From positions 12,444,696 through 12,508,695 of the forward strand of contig NW_025062477.1 of assembly GCF_000002995.4 (NCBI RefSeq): 64,000 bases of DNA. Reading direction: 5' to 3'. Below are positions 27,901-38,635 of this stretch, in pieces. This stretch comes from Brugia malayi. Lineage: Eukaryota > Nematoda > Chromadorea > Rhabditida > Onchocercidae. Position numbers and translations under genes: made by a program. The notes under the pieces were generated by a model, which had not been told where the DNA came from, did no database searches, and saw only the letters and a list, made by a program, of their open reading frames with translations. Each line of letters begins with the position of its first letter. Within the stretch, counting starts at the first letter, position 1.

Positions 27901-28948
27901 AAAGTAAAAAAAAAAAAAAAAAACTTATTTATTATTATTATCAAAGTATTTATTATCTTAATGATATTTTTCATTAAATATGCTAGAAAAGATTTTTGAT
28001 TTTATGAAAAGACTGATAAAAAAAATAATTAATGACAATTATGCAATTTTACCTTATTTTTTTTTTATCAGTGGCATTAAATGATACATATAAAATATAT
28101 TGTTCTATAACTGTTAACAATTTAAAAAGATAAATTTTAGCTAAAATCAAATTTAACCAAAAAAAAAAAAAAAAAAGAAAATGAAATATAAAAATTAAAT
28201 TCTAGAATAAATATTGAAAATAGCAATTAAAGAAGGAATTAATAATAGCATAATTATAAAAGAATAATTAATAAGATTGTTTACTAACTAACCTTGCGAT
28301 CCTTGAAGTCGTGCCTTTCGGACTGAAATATTTCCTTTTATTGTTTATTGTTATAAATATTAATAGTTTATAATACTTTTTACTTTATAATACTTTTTCT
28401 TTAATTCATTTTTTAATTTACATATTTACAGTTGATATTTTTATTTATTGTTTGGCGCCTATTTTTTCTTTTTTTGATTTTATTACATTTATTGTCAATT
28501 TTTTATTGCTTGCCGTTTTTTACTTATTTACTATTTATTATTTATTGTTTACTGGTTATTACAGACCATTGTAAATACGCATATATGTGCATGTGACACA
28601 ACAATTTTTGTCATATTATTATCTTATTTTCATACTATTCATCCATCACTTTTCTTATCTCTTAAACTGATATTTTTGTTTACTGTTTATTTATTTATTT
28701 GTTTATTTTGTCATATTATTAGTTTACTTTTTTTTTCTTCTCTTTTTTTCTGATTTTTGGTTTTCCAAAGAGATCAAACAATAAATGATCATTTAGCATA
28801 TTTCATTAATGCTTATAAAATATTTATTATAGAATTTCATTTCCCTAACAAAGGAATAATTAATGTTGTTGGCAAATAAACGATTTTGATAAAAATAATA
28901 AACATAAGATATACATATACACTTACTGGTGACGCACAACAGTGACAT
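5906..28948 (-). CDS. unc-13: UNC-13 / Munc13 homologue, 5' part (15 exons; continues beyond left edge)
   Basis: UNC-13 primes synaptic vesicles by opening syntaxin at the presynaptic active zone. Exons in transcript order: 28927-28948, 28293-28322, 24385-24484, 23501-23574, 22157-22324, 20705-20775, 16084-16120, 14419-14567, 12682-12757, 10566-10734, 10162-10287, 8771-8878, 7305-7517, 6823-6939, 5906-6014. All phases match, giving 1,569 nt or 523 codons with no stop. The protein starts [17 protein letters not shown], close to mammalian Munc13-1 (MSLLCVGVKKAKFDGAQ). Residues about 1-130 form the N-terminal C2A domain, with [32 protein letters not shown] and [18 protein letters not shown] visible. 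Lys32, which Munc13-1 uses for RIM binding, is kept. Residues about 155-450 are an acidic linker rich in Tyr, His, Asn and Gln. Residues about 450-523 look helical and end CRILGIK. C1, C2B and MUN domains are not in the window. Donors beyond GT are loose. The family call is very strong; single splice sites could shift by a few bases. Confidence 0.94.
7003..7266. repeat. Tandem duplication of about 126 bp in unc-13 intron 13
   Basis: Two imperfect copies lie side by side at about 7003-7138 and 7139-7266. Both contain GTTAAAATATTTGAAACATT, then AATAAAATCAATAATAATAA, a poly-T run, and ATAATTGAATT. They differ by small indels, mostly in homopolymer runs. Confidence 0.7.
7730..8092. repeat. TTA-rich and ATC trinucleotide tracts in unc-13 intron 12
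   Basis: TTA/ATT-rich sequence at about 7730-7860 is followed by an imperfect (ATC)n tract at about 8008-8092. The plus-strand reading frame across the (ATC)n tract encodes almost only isoleucine and is not a gene. Confidence 0.7.
8519..8555. repeat. Poly-T run in unc-13 intron 12
   Basis: An uninterrupted thymine run of about 35 bases, one of the longest homopolymers in the window. On the unc-13 transcript strand it reads as poly-A. Confidence 0.85.
11202..11285. repeat. TATG/TGTG microsatellite in unc-13 intron 9
   Basis: Compound microsatellite of TATG, TGTG and GCATG units. The small frames through it are Cys/Met/Val repeats and are not genes. Confidence 0.85.
11522..12078. repeat. Polypurine tract of about 550 bp, (GGAGGAAAA)-type repeat
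   Basis: The plus strand is almost pure A and G, built from GGAGGAAAA and GGAGAAGGAAAA units, with only isolated T in GGAAATGG variants. The long frames in every reading phase encode Glu/Lys/Arg/Gly repeats, or Ser/Phe/Pro on the other strand, and are composition artefacts. It lies in unc-13 intron 9, so the transcript carries a CU-rich polypyrimidine tract. Mirror symmetry makes triplex (H-DNA) formation plausible by inference. Confidence 0.92.
12945..13140. repeat. AAT/GATAAT-rich tract in unc-13 intron 8
   Basis: Imperfect AAT and ATA trinucleotide repeats with scattered GATAAT units. No coding signal is visible. Confidence 0.65.
13398..13473. other. GC-rich hairpin nested in a 9-bp inverted repeat (unc-13 intron 8)
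   Basis: CCCGCT at 13440-13445 and AGCGGG at 13449-13454 form a perfect 6-bp GC-rich stem with a 3-base loop, in DNA that otherwise has little G or C. It is enclosed by TATCAGTTA (13398-13406) and its inverse TAACTGATA (13465-13473). TATCAGT-type words are common in this window, so the outer pair may be chance. Confidence 0.5.
13990..14325. repeat. 28-bp minisatellite, about 12 copies (unc-13 intron 8)
   Basis: The unit is AATAAATTCCATTTCTAATA followed by TTAATGAA or TTAATGAG. Successive TTCC words fall 28 bases apart (14053, 14081, 14109). The GAA and GAG endings tend to alternate, which suggests a 56-bp higher-order unit. The array ends about 95 bases upstream of exon 8 in window coordinates. 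Confidence 0.9.
16236..16760. repeat. 108-bp tandem repeat, four copies plus a decayed copy (unc-13 intron 6)
   Basis: Copies start at 16236, 16344, 16452 and 16560 (TCTATAAGTTTATTATCACG in each). The fourth has lost about 6 bases, and a diverged fifth copy runs from about 16661 to 16760. The period is a multiple of three, so one phase stays open for 145 codons (16265-16702) and mimics a repeat protein. No splice or start context supports a gene. Confidence 0.93.
18894..19145. repeat. (TCAA)n tracts in unc-13 intron 6
   Basis: Tetranucleotide (ATCA/TCAA)n blocks at about 18894-18990 and 19113-19145 are joined by interrupted copies of the same motif. Confidence 0.85.
19803..19865. repeat. TTTC and CT microsatellite in unc-13 intron 6
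   Basis: A (TTTC)n run passes into CT-rich dinucleotide repeats. The minus-strand frame reading Glu/Arg/Lys here is a by-product. Confidence 0.85.
20850..21225. repeat. Degenerate direct repeat of about 115 bp, about three copies (unc-13 intron 5)
   Basis: Three imperfect copies share AATAATTATA, TTTTATTCAAATA, TAAAAATTGGAATT and AAATTTGATACATA in the same order. They are separated by variable homopolymer runs. Confidence 0.65.
22340..22700. repeat. Degenerate AATTGGAAATTA-type repeats (unc-13 intron 4)
   Basis: Recurring words such as AATAATTGGAAATTA, TATGACGAATAATGAATTGA and AATTAATAAAATA appear at irregular spacing, as in an old tandem array. No coding potential is visible. Confidence 0.5.
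24085..24255. repeat. TTTACTTA-rich tract (unc-13 intron 3)
   Basis: Imperfect repeats of ACTTATTTACTT and TTTACCA. The plus-strand frame (24035-24325) reads as a Tyr/Leu/Phe repeat and is not considered a gene. Confidence 0.6.
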
Positions 28949-28990
28949 ACTGACGAAGCTGTTAAAGTAATTTCCTTTTCATGACATCCT
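28949..28990 (-). promoter_or_regulatory. unc-13 5' leader with acceptor site and two short uORFs
   Basis: Reading the minus strand, a TTTTACAG acceptor (AG at 28989-28990) is followed by 40 nt and then the unc-13 ATG at 28946-28948. This could be the spliced-leader trans-splice site or the 3' end of a 5' UTR intron; the sequence does not decide which. The leader holds two tiny reading frames: 28979-28987 (ATG TCA TGA) and 28962-28982 (six codons, then TAA). Their start and stop overlap in ATGTCATGA. Both end before the main ATG, which is chosen by homology to the Munc13 MSLLCV start. Confidence 0.6.
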
Positions 28991-29029
28991 GTAAAACAAC
29001 GTCAGCAAAATATTAGTGAGGGAATCAAC

Positions 29030-29395
29030 CGGATAATAGCACTAGAGTAGTAGTAATAATAACGATAGTAATGGAAATATTAATAAATAATAATAGTAAT
29101 ATTAATAATAATAAACAATAATAAAAGTAAATAATGACAATAACAATAATAATAGCAGAGAACGACGACAATAATAATAATAAATAATGTTAACAATAAT
29201 AATAATGATAACAATAATAATAACAACAAACATTAATAATAATTAGTGATAATAATAACAACAATAATAACATAGGAAATAATGACAATAATGATAAATA
29301 AATAATAAAAATAAAATAGTAGTAAATAACGATAATAATAAATAAATAATAATAATAAAACAAAAGTAAATAATGATAATAAACAAATGGACTAA
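29030..29395. repeat. AAT/ATAATA-rich tract upstream of unc-13
   Basis: Imperfect AAT, ACA and ATA trinucleotide repeats run directly into a CA microsatellite. Confidence 0.75.
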
Positions 29396-29400
29396 TGAGC

Positions 29401-29502
29401 AAACACACACACACACTCATATAAACATACACACATACACCCACCCACCCACACACACACACACACACACATACACCCACCCACACACACACACACACAC
29501 AT
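29401..29502. repeat. CA/CCCA microsatellite
   Basis: (CA)n is interrupted by CCCACCCACCC and ATACA units. Confidence 0.92.
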
Positions 29503-29683
29503 ACGTAGACGTATAAGCATAGAGAGACAGACAGACATATACAAATTGAGAAAAGAAAGAATGTAAAATTGGTAAAATGTTTCGTTATAGATTAGAAAAT
29601 ATGTAAAAGTATGAGGAGATTAAATGGAAAAGCTATAGTGGATAATGCGATGTGATGGAATATAGAAGAATGGAATGAACTGA

Positions 29684-29740
29684 ATTGAAATGAATTGAAA
29701 TGAATTGAATTGAAATGAATTGAAATGGAATGGAATGGAA
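29684..29740. repeat. GAATTGAAAT decamer-like repeat
   Basis: GAATTGAAAT, GAATGGAAT and close variants are repeated in tandem. Confidence 0.75.
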
Positions 29741-30014
29741 AAGAGAGAGACATATGCTTTCTACTCTACTACGAATGGAAGAAAGACGAATACGAATTCT
29801 CGAGCAGAAGTTTAAAGCTTCTCAACTGCGACATGCAAAAAAGCATGTCGAAGCATGTTATGCATATGTATGTATGTATGTATGTATGCATGTATGCGTG
29901 TATGCATATGTATGTGTGCATGTATGTATGTATGTGTGTATGTTTGTATGTATGTCATTAACGATTCTTCATCAAAAATATGATATAAATATAGGAGAAA
30001 ACAATCATTTTTGA
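29730..30014 (+). other. Orphan reading frame with basic helical N-terminus
   Basis: This 94-codon frame begins in the GAATTGAAAT repeat. Codons about 8-42 are not low-complexity and include RMEERRIRILEQKF, an amphipathic charged stretch. The second half is a Cys/Met/Val/Tyr repeat produced by a TATG microsatellite. A perfect hairpin (CGACATGC 29829-29836, GCATGTCG 29843-29850) lies inside. I recognise no family. It may be chance or a decayed fragment. Confidence 0.12.
29862..29957. repeat. TATG microsatellite
   Basis: (TATG)n with GCATG and TGTG variants, similar to the tract at 11202-11285. Confidence 0.9.
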
Positions 30015-30114
30015 CTAAAATAGACGCAAAAAAAAAAAAAAAAAAAAGAAAAGGAGAAGGAAAAAGAAAGAGGGGAAAAAGCTATATATGACAAAATAGT
30101 GTAGGAATAGAGTT

Positions 30115-30192
30115 AGTCAGTAGATTGTTTAGCTAGTAAGTTAGTAAGTTAGCTAACTAGTTAGCTAGTATGCTAGTAAGTTAGCTAGTTAG
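30115..30192. repeat. TTAGCTAG/TTAGTAAG short tandem repeat
   Basis: Interleaved TTAGCTAG, AGTTAGTAAG and GCTAGTA units. Several are palindromic (CTAG). Confidence 0.75.
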
Positions 30193-32290
30193 ATTGAAAA
30201 GATAGAGGAGTTAAAATAGATAGATGAATAGCTGAATTTTATTTAGAATAGAATAGATAGAATAGGTAATTAATAATACTTACTACTACTAACTGTGCTA
30301 TATTTCTTCCTTTTGCTTCTTTCTTTCTTTCTTTCTTTTTTTTTTTTTTTTTTTGTTTACTAAGGCTTTAAAATCATTAAATCAGTTTATTTATTTATAA
30401 ACTTTTCACTTTATTAATTATTTAAATTTCTTTCTGTGAGAAAAGAAGAAAGAAAGCAAATAAACAATAAAAAAAAAATAAAAGAATAAAATTGAAAAAA
30501 ATGCAGCAACTATAGCCCAAACCGTTTGCTTAATTCATTGCAAATGTTTTTTTCCGTCTCTCTCTCATTTTTTTTTTCTTTTTCTTGGCTTATTTATAAA
30601 AAGCCTATATGTATGTATACTTTAGATATTGTTCCCATTAGATCAGGCCTTTTTAATAAATCTCTTAGATTAAGTGAATATTTTCATCCTATCAATTCAT
30701 CTTTAACTCTTTCAAACTCTCCATTTCTTTCTCATTCATTTTATTGAAGCATTTTTAAAATGTATAAGTCTTGTTTTCTTCTTTTTTTTTTTTTTTTTGT
30801 TCTTTAGGCCTTTTTATTATTCTTTTTTTTATTTCTTTCACTAAAAAAGAAAATATCAGATTTAATAATTCACAATATTTTGAGTTATATAAATTTACAA
30901 AGCTAATTTCATGTAATTTTGAAATAAAATTATTGCATGTTTTACTTTGTTTGTTTGTTTATTTGTTCATTTATTTATTTATTTAAATTATATTAGCCAA
31001 TCATTGTATAATTTTATTCCATTTTTGTGCATGTAATTTTGAAATAAAAATTTTTTAATTTAAATAATTTATGATTAGCAAATAATTTGAGCAAATTCAC
31101 TAATATTTCTAATGAAAAAAGAAAAAAAAAATAATCGCAGCAACAAACATTTTAATTGAAACTAAATGCTATATCAGTAGTATTAAGTATCATTTACTTT
31201 AAATTCCAATAAGGAAAATTAAAATATATTAATTAACAAGAAAAGAATATTATGACAATAATAAAATTTTAATTTTTGCCATAATTTAAATAAATGAACG
31301 AATCAGAATTGTCATACATTTGAATTTTCTCATTTTTTTTTTTTTTTTTCATTATCATTCTCAAACTGATTCGTTTTTATTTGTTATAAAAAAAAAAATG
31401 GAAATATTAAATAAATTCAAATTTGATTTTTTTACTATATATCATTTCATTCCGTATACTTTTTTATACAAAATTTCAATAAAATTTTTTAAATATAGCA
31501 ATTAAAAAAAAATTAAAATTCCTTCCAAATGGTTCATTTCAAGATTTATTTTCAAACAGCATCCAATTCATACTGTTATCGTTAACTTTAATGATAGAAA
31601 TTATAAAAATTTAATGCATGAAAGCCTCATAATAGAAAAGCATTGGCGGCATTATACAAATAGCGCCATTATTCAAATTTTAATATCACACATCTTTTGA
31701 CCGAATAACTTTTTTGATGAAATTGTTATCAAAAATAAAATATAATTTTAAAAAATTTTGAAAGGAATGAGAACATGAAAAAAATTGTATTCAATAAATT
31801 TCTTTTATGAAATAATCTTACAAAATGATCTCAAAAAAAAAAAATGTATTTAAATGTATATATATTCTGCTTAATAATATGTAAATATATAACAATTTTT
31901 ACTGATTTATTCAATTACAGTAATAATTTAAAAGGAAAAAAAAAGACATTTACTAATATTTAAATAGAAAAGCATTTAAGTTAATAAATAAATCAATCAA
32001 TCACTAAAAATTATTATATAAATTTGATTAAAAATTTTTTTTTTATCAAAGGAAATTTTATATCAATCAGTAAGTTTTTGTTTTTGTCTTTTATTTATAA
32101 AACATAAACAATAAAATAAATGGAAAAAAAATGAAATAAAATGGATTGAGAAAGGAATAGAAAAGTTTAATTTAATGAAAAAGCTTATATTCTTTGCTTT
32201 TTTCTCTCCAATCAAAATGAATTAGCACTTTTCCATGAAAATATAATTAGATCCAAACGAGAAATATGAATATTTGTTATCAGTGATAAA

Positions 32291-32301
32291 AGTATGTGTA
32301 T

Positions 32302-32340
<39 letters not shown>

Positions 32341-32346
32341 TATGTC
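32291..32346. repeat. TG microsatellite
   Basis: (TG)n of about 17 units with TATG at the edges. Confidence 0.92.
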
Positions 32347-33245
32347 TATATTCTATAAGTATTACAATAAGAATTTATTATTAATTATTATTATTAATTT
32401 ATTGAAATATTAGATTTAAGATTTTGATAAATGTTAAAAATACATTTCAATGAATATAATTGGAAATATTACAAAATTATCTAATTTTTTTTTGAGAAAA
32501 TAATTATAAATTAGCTGTAATTGGAAATCTATTTTTGTTAAAATTATTTTTTTATTCGTTAAAATTTTATATAAAATATTTTCAATTTCATTTTTAAATT
32601 TCAAAATAATTTGTGAATGCAAAAAAAAAAAAATTGCAAAAACAAAATGAAAGCATATTAACACTTTTTTTTTTGATTTAATAGTATCAATTACTTCTTT
32701 TTTCCTTATTTTTTCCATTTATTTGATAAATTAAACATTTGCTTAAAAAATGTTTAAAGTTTAAATATATTAATAATTTAATGAGAAAAAAGGAAAAAAA
32801 AAAACAGAAATGAAGGAAAAGTGAAATTAAAGCAATTATATATTAAATTTAATATTATTTAAAAATAAATTTTTGTTTTTTTTTTTTTTTTTTTTGAAAG
32901 ATGGAAGAGAAAAGAAAAAATTAATTTAAATTAAGTAATTGAGAGAAAATGAAAAGAAGAAAAAATGGCTAATGAAAAAAAAGAATATCAGTTTAATTTC
33001 ACCGAAGTACTGTTATTATCATTCAATTAATGTTTTTTCTTTTCTTTTCTATTCTCAAATTTAGTACTACCAAATTAAAATACAAAATGGAAAACATAAA
33101 TTTAAAAAATAAAATAAAAAAATTATTTTTTATTTTGGCTCAAAAAAAAAAAAAAAAAAAAAAAAAACATTGAAAGGAGGAATGTTAATAATATCCCATT
33201 GAAAAATAAAATGCTAACAACTATTGTTTGCTTTCAATTTTAAAA

Positions 33246-33276
<31 letters not shown>

Positions 33277-35294
33277 CTAGTTAGGTATTTTTATGAAAGT
33301 ACTTAAATCGTTACGACCTACTGCCGCTTATTTTCAAAATAATGAGCAAAGTAATTTGTTGGCTTTAAATATTTGAAGCAAAAAAAAAAAAATTTTACTT
33401 CAAAAAATGAATTTACAGATTCATTTTTTTTTTTAATTTCAAATTTAAATAATTCAATGTGCTTTAATATTATTTATAAACAAAAAAAAAGGAAAAGAAG
33501 AATGATCTATTTATGGAAATATATAATTATGAACAAATGTATAGCAAAAAAAAAAAAGTTATAATTATGATTATGCAGTAGTTATTAAAATGAAAAATAA
33601 TGATTATAAAATAATTAACAACAAAACTAAAAATATTTTATGATTGCAAAGGAAAAAAAAATTTCTCTGAAAAAAACTCATAACAAAATTAAAGTTATAA
33701 TTGTAAAAAATACAAATTATTCTGTAATTTGAATAATTTCAAATCAATTTTATCATGAATGGAAATACATTTGAAAAAGAAAATGGCAATTCAACGACTT
33801 ATCAAAGAATGATCAAAAGTTCATATTTTTCATCTATGATAAGCTGAAGCTATTTAAGATTGCATAATTTAGGATTAAGATGTGAAAGGAATAATGATTT
33901 TTATCATGATTATGATTATAATGTTAAAAAAAATAAATAAATTTAAAAATCATTAGGTTAATTTAGAAAAAAGTTAAAATTTAATGTTTACTGTGATTTG
34001 ATAAATTGCAACCCCTAATTAATTATCAGTTTCGGATAAAAATTTGAAACGAAATTACAATTCCAAAATTTAAATAACAAGGGAAAAATGTGAAAAAAAA
34101 AAAAAAAAAAAACGAAATAATTAAATGAAAAATTCAAATTATTGAAGTTTATAAAAACAAAAATTATAATTATTCAATTACAATATGTTAGAAAATAAAA
34201 TGTATATAAAATAAAAAAAAGTAATATAATATACTAATTTCGTTAAAATTGTGAAAATTTCCAAAAAATAACAATTATGGTTACTATAGTTACGATTAAA
34301 TTGTTTATATATCTATCATAGAATATCGAAATTTTGAAATGTTTGTCATTTAGAAACGTTTGTAAATTTAAAGCAAAAATGATGTGACAAATTTAGTTTT
34401 TGTATAAATTATAAAATAGTTTGAGATACTAAATTTAAAGATATGGAAAAATTTGGAATGAATTTTTGCATCAAAAATAAATGAATGAATTATTGCAGGG
34501 TTCTGGCAATTCATTAAGTGAATAAATTGAAATTTCATTTAATACTTTGCCGATTTCACTTTTTTTTCTATTTAAAAAAAAAAAAAAAAATAGTAAAAAA
34601 TTAAACAAAAAGAAAAATGCTATTTTCATTTTTACATTTTTTCCTTGTTTTAGCAATTTTTTTTTTTTTTAATAAAGTTAAAACGAAAAACTATTTACTA
34701 AATTAAAATAAAGTAAAATGAACAATTAGAAAAAAAAAAAATTGAAAACTACTCGAAAACATTTAGCAATTTGATTTTGAACATTTTTCTTTTCAAATGA
34801 TAAAAATGAAAAGAAATCAAGGAGAAAAGTGAAAAAAGGAAAAAAAAAAAACGAAATCATTTAATTAATTATGAATGGTAAATTTTTTTTTTTTTTTTTC
34901 TCATTGGTTGTAATAATTCATTCAATGGAAACGCATTTATCATTTTTTCATTTTTTTTTTCTTTTATTTCAATATAAAATTTAAAATTAAATTATGACCT
35001 ATAATTGCTATCATTTACTATTTTAACATAAAGAAAGATGGCAGTGATAAAAATTCTTATCAATAGTGATATCAATTACAAACAACTTTTAATTAAACAA
35101 CATAAAGTTGAAATTATTTTGACGTAGGAAAATAATTATATCAGCCATTTTTATTTTACAATTATATCATTCAGGAATAACACATGAATAGAAAGTTAGT
35201 ATGAATTAAACATTAGTGAAATGATAGCGAAATATCATTTGAGTCAAAAATAATTAATAAATTATAATAGCTTCGCTTTTGATATACATTTTCC

Positions 35295-35462
35295 TTTATC
35301 GAATATTAGTAATAATAATAATAGTTGTATAATAATAATAACAATGACAATAATAATAGTTGTATAATAATAATAATGAAAATAATAATAGTTGCATAAT
35401 AATAATAATAATAATGACAATAATAATAGTTGTATAATAATAATAATTATTATAATAAGTGA
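35295..35462. repeat. AATAATAGTTGTATAATAAT tandem-like repeat
   Basis: Four imperfect units contain AATAATAGTTGTATAATAAT (one has GTTGCATAATAAT), spaced by about 35-45 bases. Confidence 0.8.
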
Positions 35463-36310
35463 TAAATAATAAAAAATCAATAATGGATAAAAAAAAAAAT
35501 GACTAAATGAAAGTTTTAAAAATTTGTGTTTTCCATTCATTCAGTAGACAATGAAAATTTTAGAGACATTTATAAAATTAAGCACAATTTAATTTCTCAT
35601 TCTGTGAATTCTTTATGATCATTTAAATCCCTTCATTCCCATTTAAAATAATTTTAATTTCAGCATTAATTTTCACATGCATTTGTTCGTTTTTTTTTTT
35701 TTTTTTGTTTTTTTGTTCACATTCTATTGAATTAAACATTTTTTTCTCTTTTATTAACAATGTCTATCTTTTAAACAACAAAATTTCAACTTTTCATTTT
35801 GGAAAGTACAATTTTTACAGGAAAAGTTTTAATTTAATTTCATTTCAAATTATCATTTTAATTGATACGACAAATGACAAATATTTAAGTTAAATTTGTT
35901 AATGTTGTTCCACAAAAAAAAAAAAGAAAAAAAATTGCATTTTTAATTAATAATTAGCAAGTGTGTAAAGCAAAAACAGATGCAATCACTTTTATAAAAA
36001 TTAATGATTCAATTATCTGTTAACAGACTATTGGCGATGGAATTCAATTTAAAATAAAATTGAATCATATTTCGCTTTTAAAAATGAAAAAAAAAAAAGG
36101 AAAAAAAGAATTATTCTGAAAAGAACCAAAGAAATGATGCTTAATTAGGTACTAATTAAGGAAAATATGAAATTTTAAATAATATAAATTTACATTTTAA
36201 AAAATTGAATTTAAAATAAAATGAATTTAAAAAAAATGAATATTAAACTTAACAATTTTTTTGATTAAAGATTTTATTTGGCGACTGTGAATGGATAATA
36301 TTTATTGCAA

Positions 36311-36349
36311 CATACATTAATCGATTGATAATACATTAATCGATTGATA
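36311..36349. repeat. Direct repeat ATACATTAATCGATTGATA, two copies
   Basis: Two identical 19-bp copies stand next to each other. Each contains ATCGATTGAT (36320-36329 and 36339-36348), overlapping ATCGAT and ATTGAT words that match the core of CUT/ONECUT homeodomain sites. A third ATCGATTGAT lies at 37212-37221. Regulatory function is an inference. Confidence 0.6.
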
Positions 36350-38635
36350 ACGAAGAGCAGTTGAATGAATATTTAATATTTAAATTATATCAGAAATGAA
36401 TAATCAAAATAAATTTCAATGAGAAAATAAAGCTAACGACTTTAATGCAATTGAATTGAATCAGTTTAATGAATTTAATTGATGCTAAATTTAAAAAAAA
36501 AAAAATGATATACATATGATTAAAATGAATTCAACAAAAATTTGATAGATGCATTTGAATTCCTTTAATCATTTTCAATTTACATAATATTTTTTAAAAA
36601 ATTTACAATTTAGAAATTAAAATTTTCTTTTTTTGGTAAAATTTTATTAATATTTATGATGTAGTTTCATTTTAGATTATATAAAACAAGTCATTTGGAA
36701 TATTACTATAAAAATTAGTATTGAAATATTTTATGATATTGTAGATTGTCAATTTTTATTTTTTTTTTCTTTCAATTCGAAAATTTATTTTCTGTCATTG
36801 ACCACAAAAATTTAAGTATTCATTCAAACATTAACCTATTATTTACTTCAAGAATATTGAAATTTTTATGATCACATTTTAAAAGAATACTTTTGTAAAC
36901 TGAAAAGGAAAAAAACAGTAACAAAAAAAAAAAACAAAAATAAAAAAAAGAAAAAAGGAAAAAAGGAAACGAAATAATAAATATCAAATTGGAAATATTC
37001 TGATTTCTTTTCTTTTTTCTATATTCAAATCATTTTTGAATTATATTATGCAAAATGTGATGCAATAGCTGCAGTAAGTACAAATTGAGCAATAAAAATG
37101 ATACTTAAAAATTAAGAATTCCCCAAACTAAATTTTTTTTTTTTAAAGATTTATCTGAAAACTAGAAATTTCCCAAAGCTAATGGTTAACTGGTTCAAAG
37201 ATCATGCACAGATCGATTGATGACTGAACCAATTTGATCTAAATAGTTTGAGAAACAAATAAACAAAGCTAATTAATTAAGTTGTCCAAAATTTTTAAAT
37301 CAATTGTTTCGAATTAGTAGCACTGAAATTTGTTTAGTTAAATGTAGTTTAATCTAATAAATGGATTTAATGAATTTATTCTTAGCATTGTTTAATCCTA
37401 GCATAATCATTAACAAATTCCATTTATTTACCTTTCAAAAACTTGTCATTTTTTTCTTTTTGAAATTAAAAATCGAAAATATTTTTTTTTCAAAAGGTAT
37501 TACTTTTGCACAAAATTTTACAACAAATTATAAAAACTCAGTTTTCAGCACCAAAATTTGAATTACAATAGACAAAACTTTGAAGCATATTTCATTACAA
37601 CTTTTATTTGTTGAATTGAGCTTCATGGCTAAAGCATTACTAATACTTATATGAAGTTAAAAAGTTTAATGTTTTAGCAATTATTCTCGACTTTTGATAT
37701 TGCTAATCAAAATTACACGAATGAAATGTACAGGGTAACAAGTGAAAATTAAATGGAAATTAAATTATTGATTGATAACATTATCAATTGAAAGTGATAT
37801 GAATAGCAACGAGTTCACTTCATTTGATCATAAAAGATTTGTCCGAAAAAGAAAAAACCAATTTATAACATATCAAAATAACACTGTAATTAACTCACTC
37901 ATTAAGACTAAAGATTATTTTAATTGAATATTTTTTTAACGAAATATGAAATTGTTTCACAATTACATCTCATGTAAGCAATTATACTTATCCAACATTC
38001 ATCTTTCAATTGTAGCTGAGTTTATCTGCTTGTCTAGAAATTTTCAATCATTTCAACTTGTCTAGAATTTTTCAATCAAGGGTGTGGGTATTGTTTTTTA
38101 TGTTAAAAATCACTTCTTTGTTCCAAATTAAATCTGTTTATTTTCTTATCTAATAGCCATTGTTATAAGCAAAACTAATTTCTAAAAGAGCAAAGGTCAT
38201 CTGATAGCTGTTTACTTCTCATAGGTTTACTTATGCAATCATACGCTATACGGCTTGTTACATCCTTTGTTTGAGTCACTTTTTTTCTTTTTTTTTTTTT
38301 TTGATACTAACAAGCTAGATATCAGCTGCTTACCACTTTCACTTAATTCGATTCATTTAAATTTAAATCATTCCATTAATTTATTTCTTCCTTTTCATCT
38401 CATATTCGTAAATCTTTAAGTCATATAAAATTACCAGCATACTGTTGCTTGCTATAGACTGAATAGGACTGTATCTTTTTCATTGCCAGTAATCATCTGA
38501 TAAATAATGATAGCTAGAAAATTTATACTAGATTATTTCTGTTGAACAATAATAATTAAAAATACAATAAAGCAATATTGAACGATAACAAAATTATAGA
38601 ACATCAAAACACATAACATAATCTGATAAATATAA

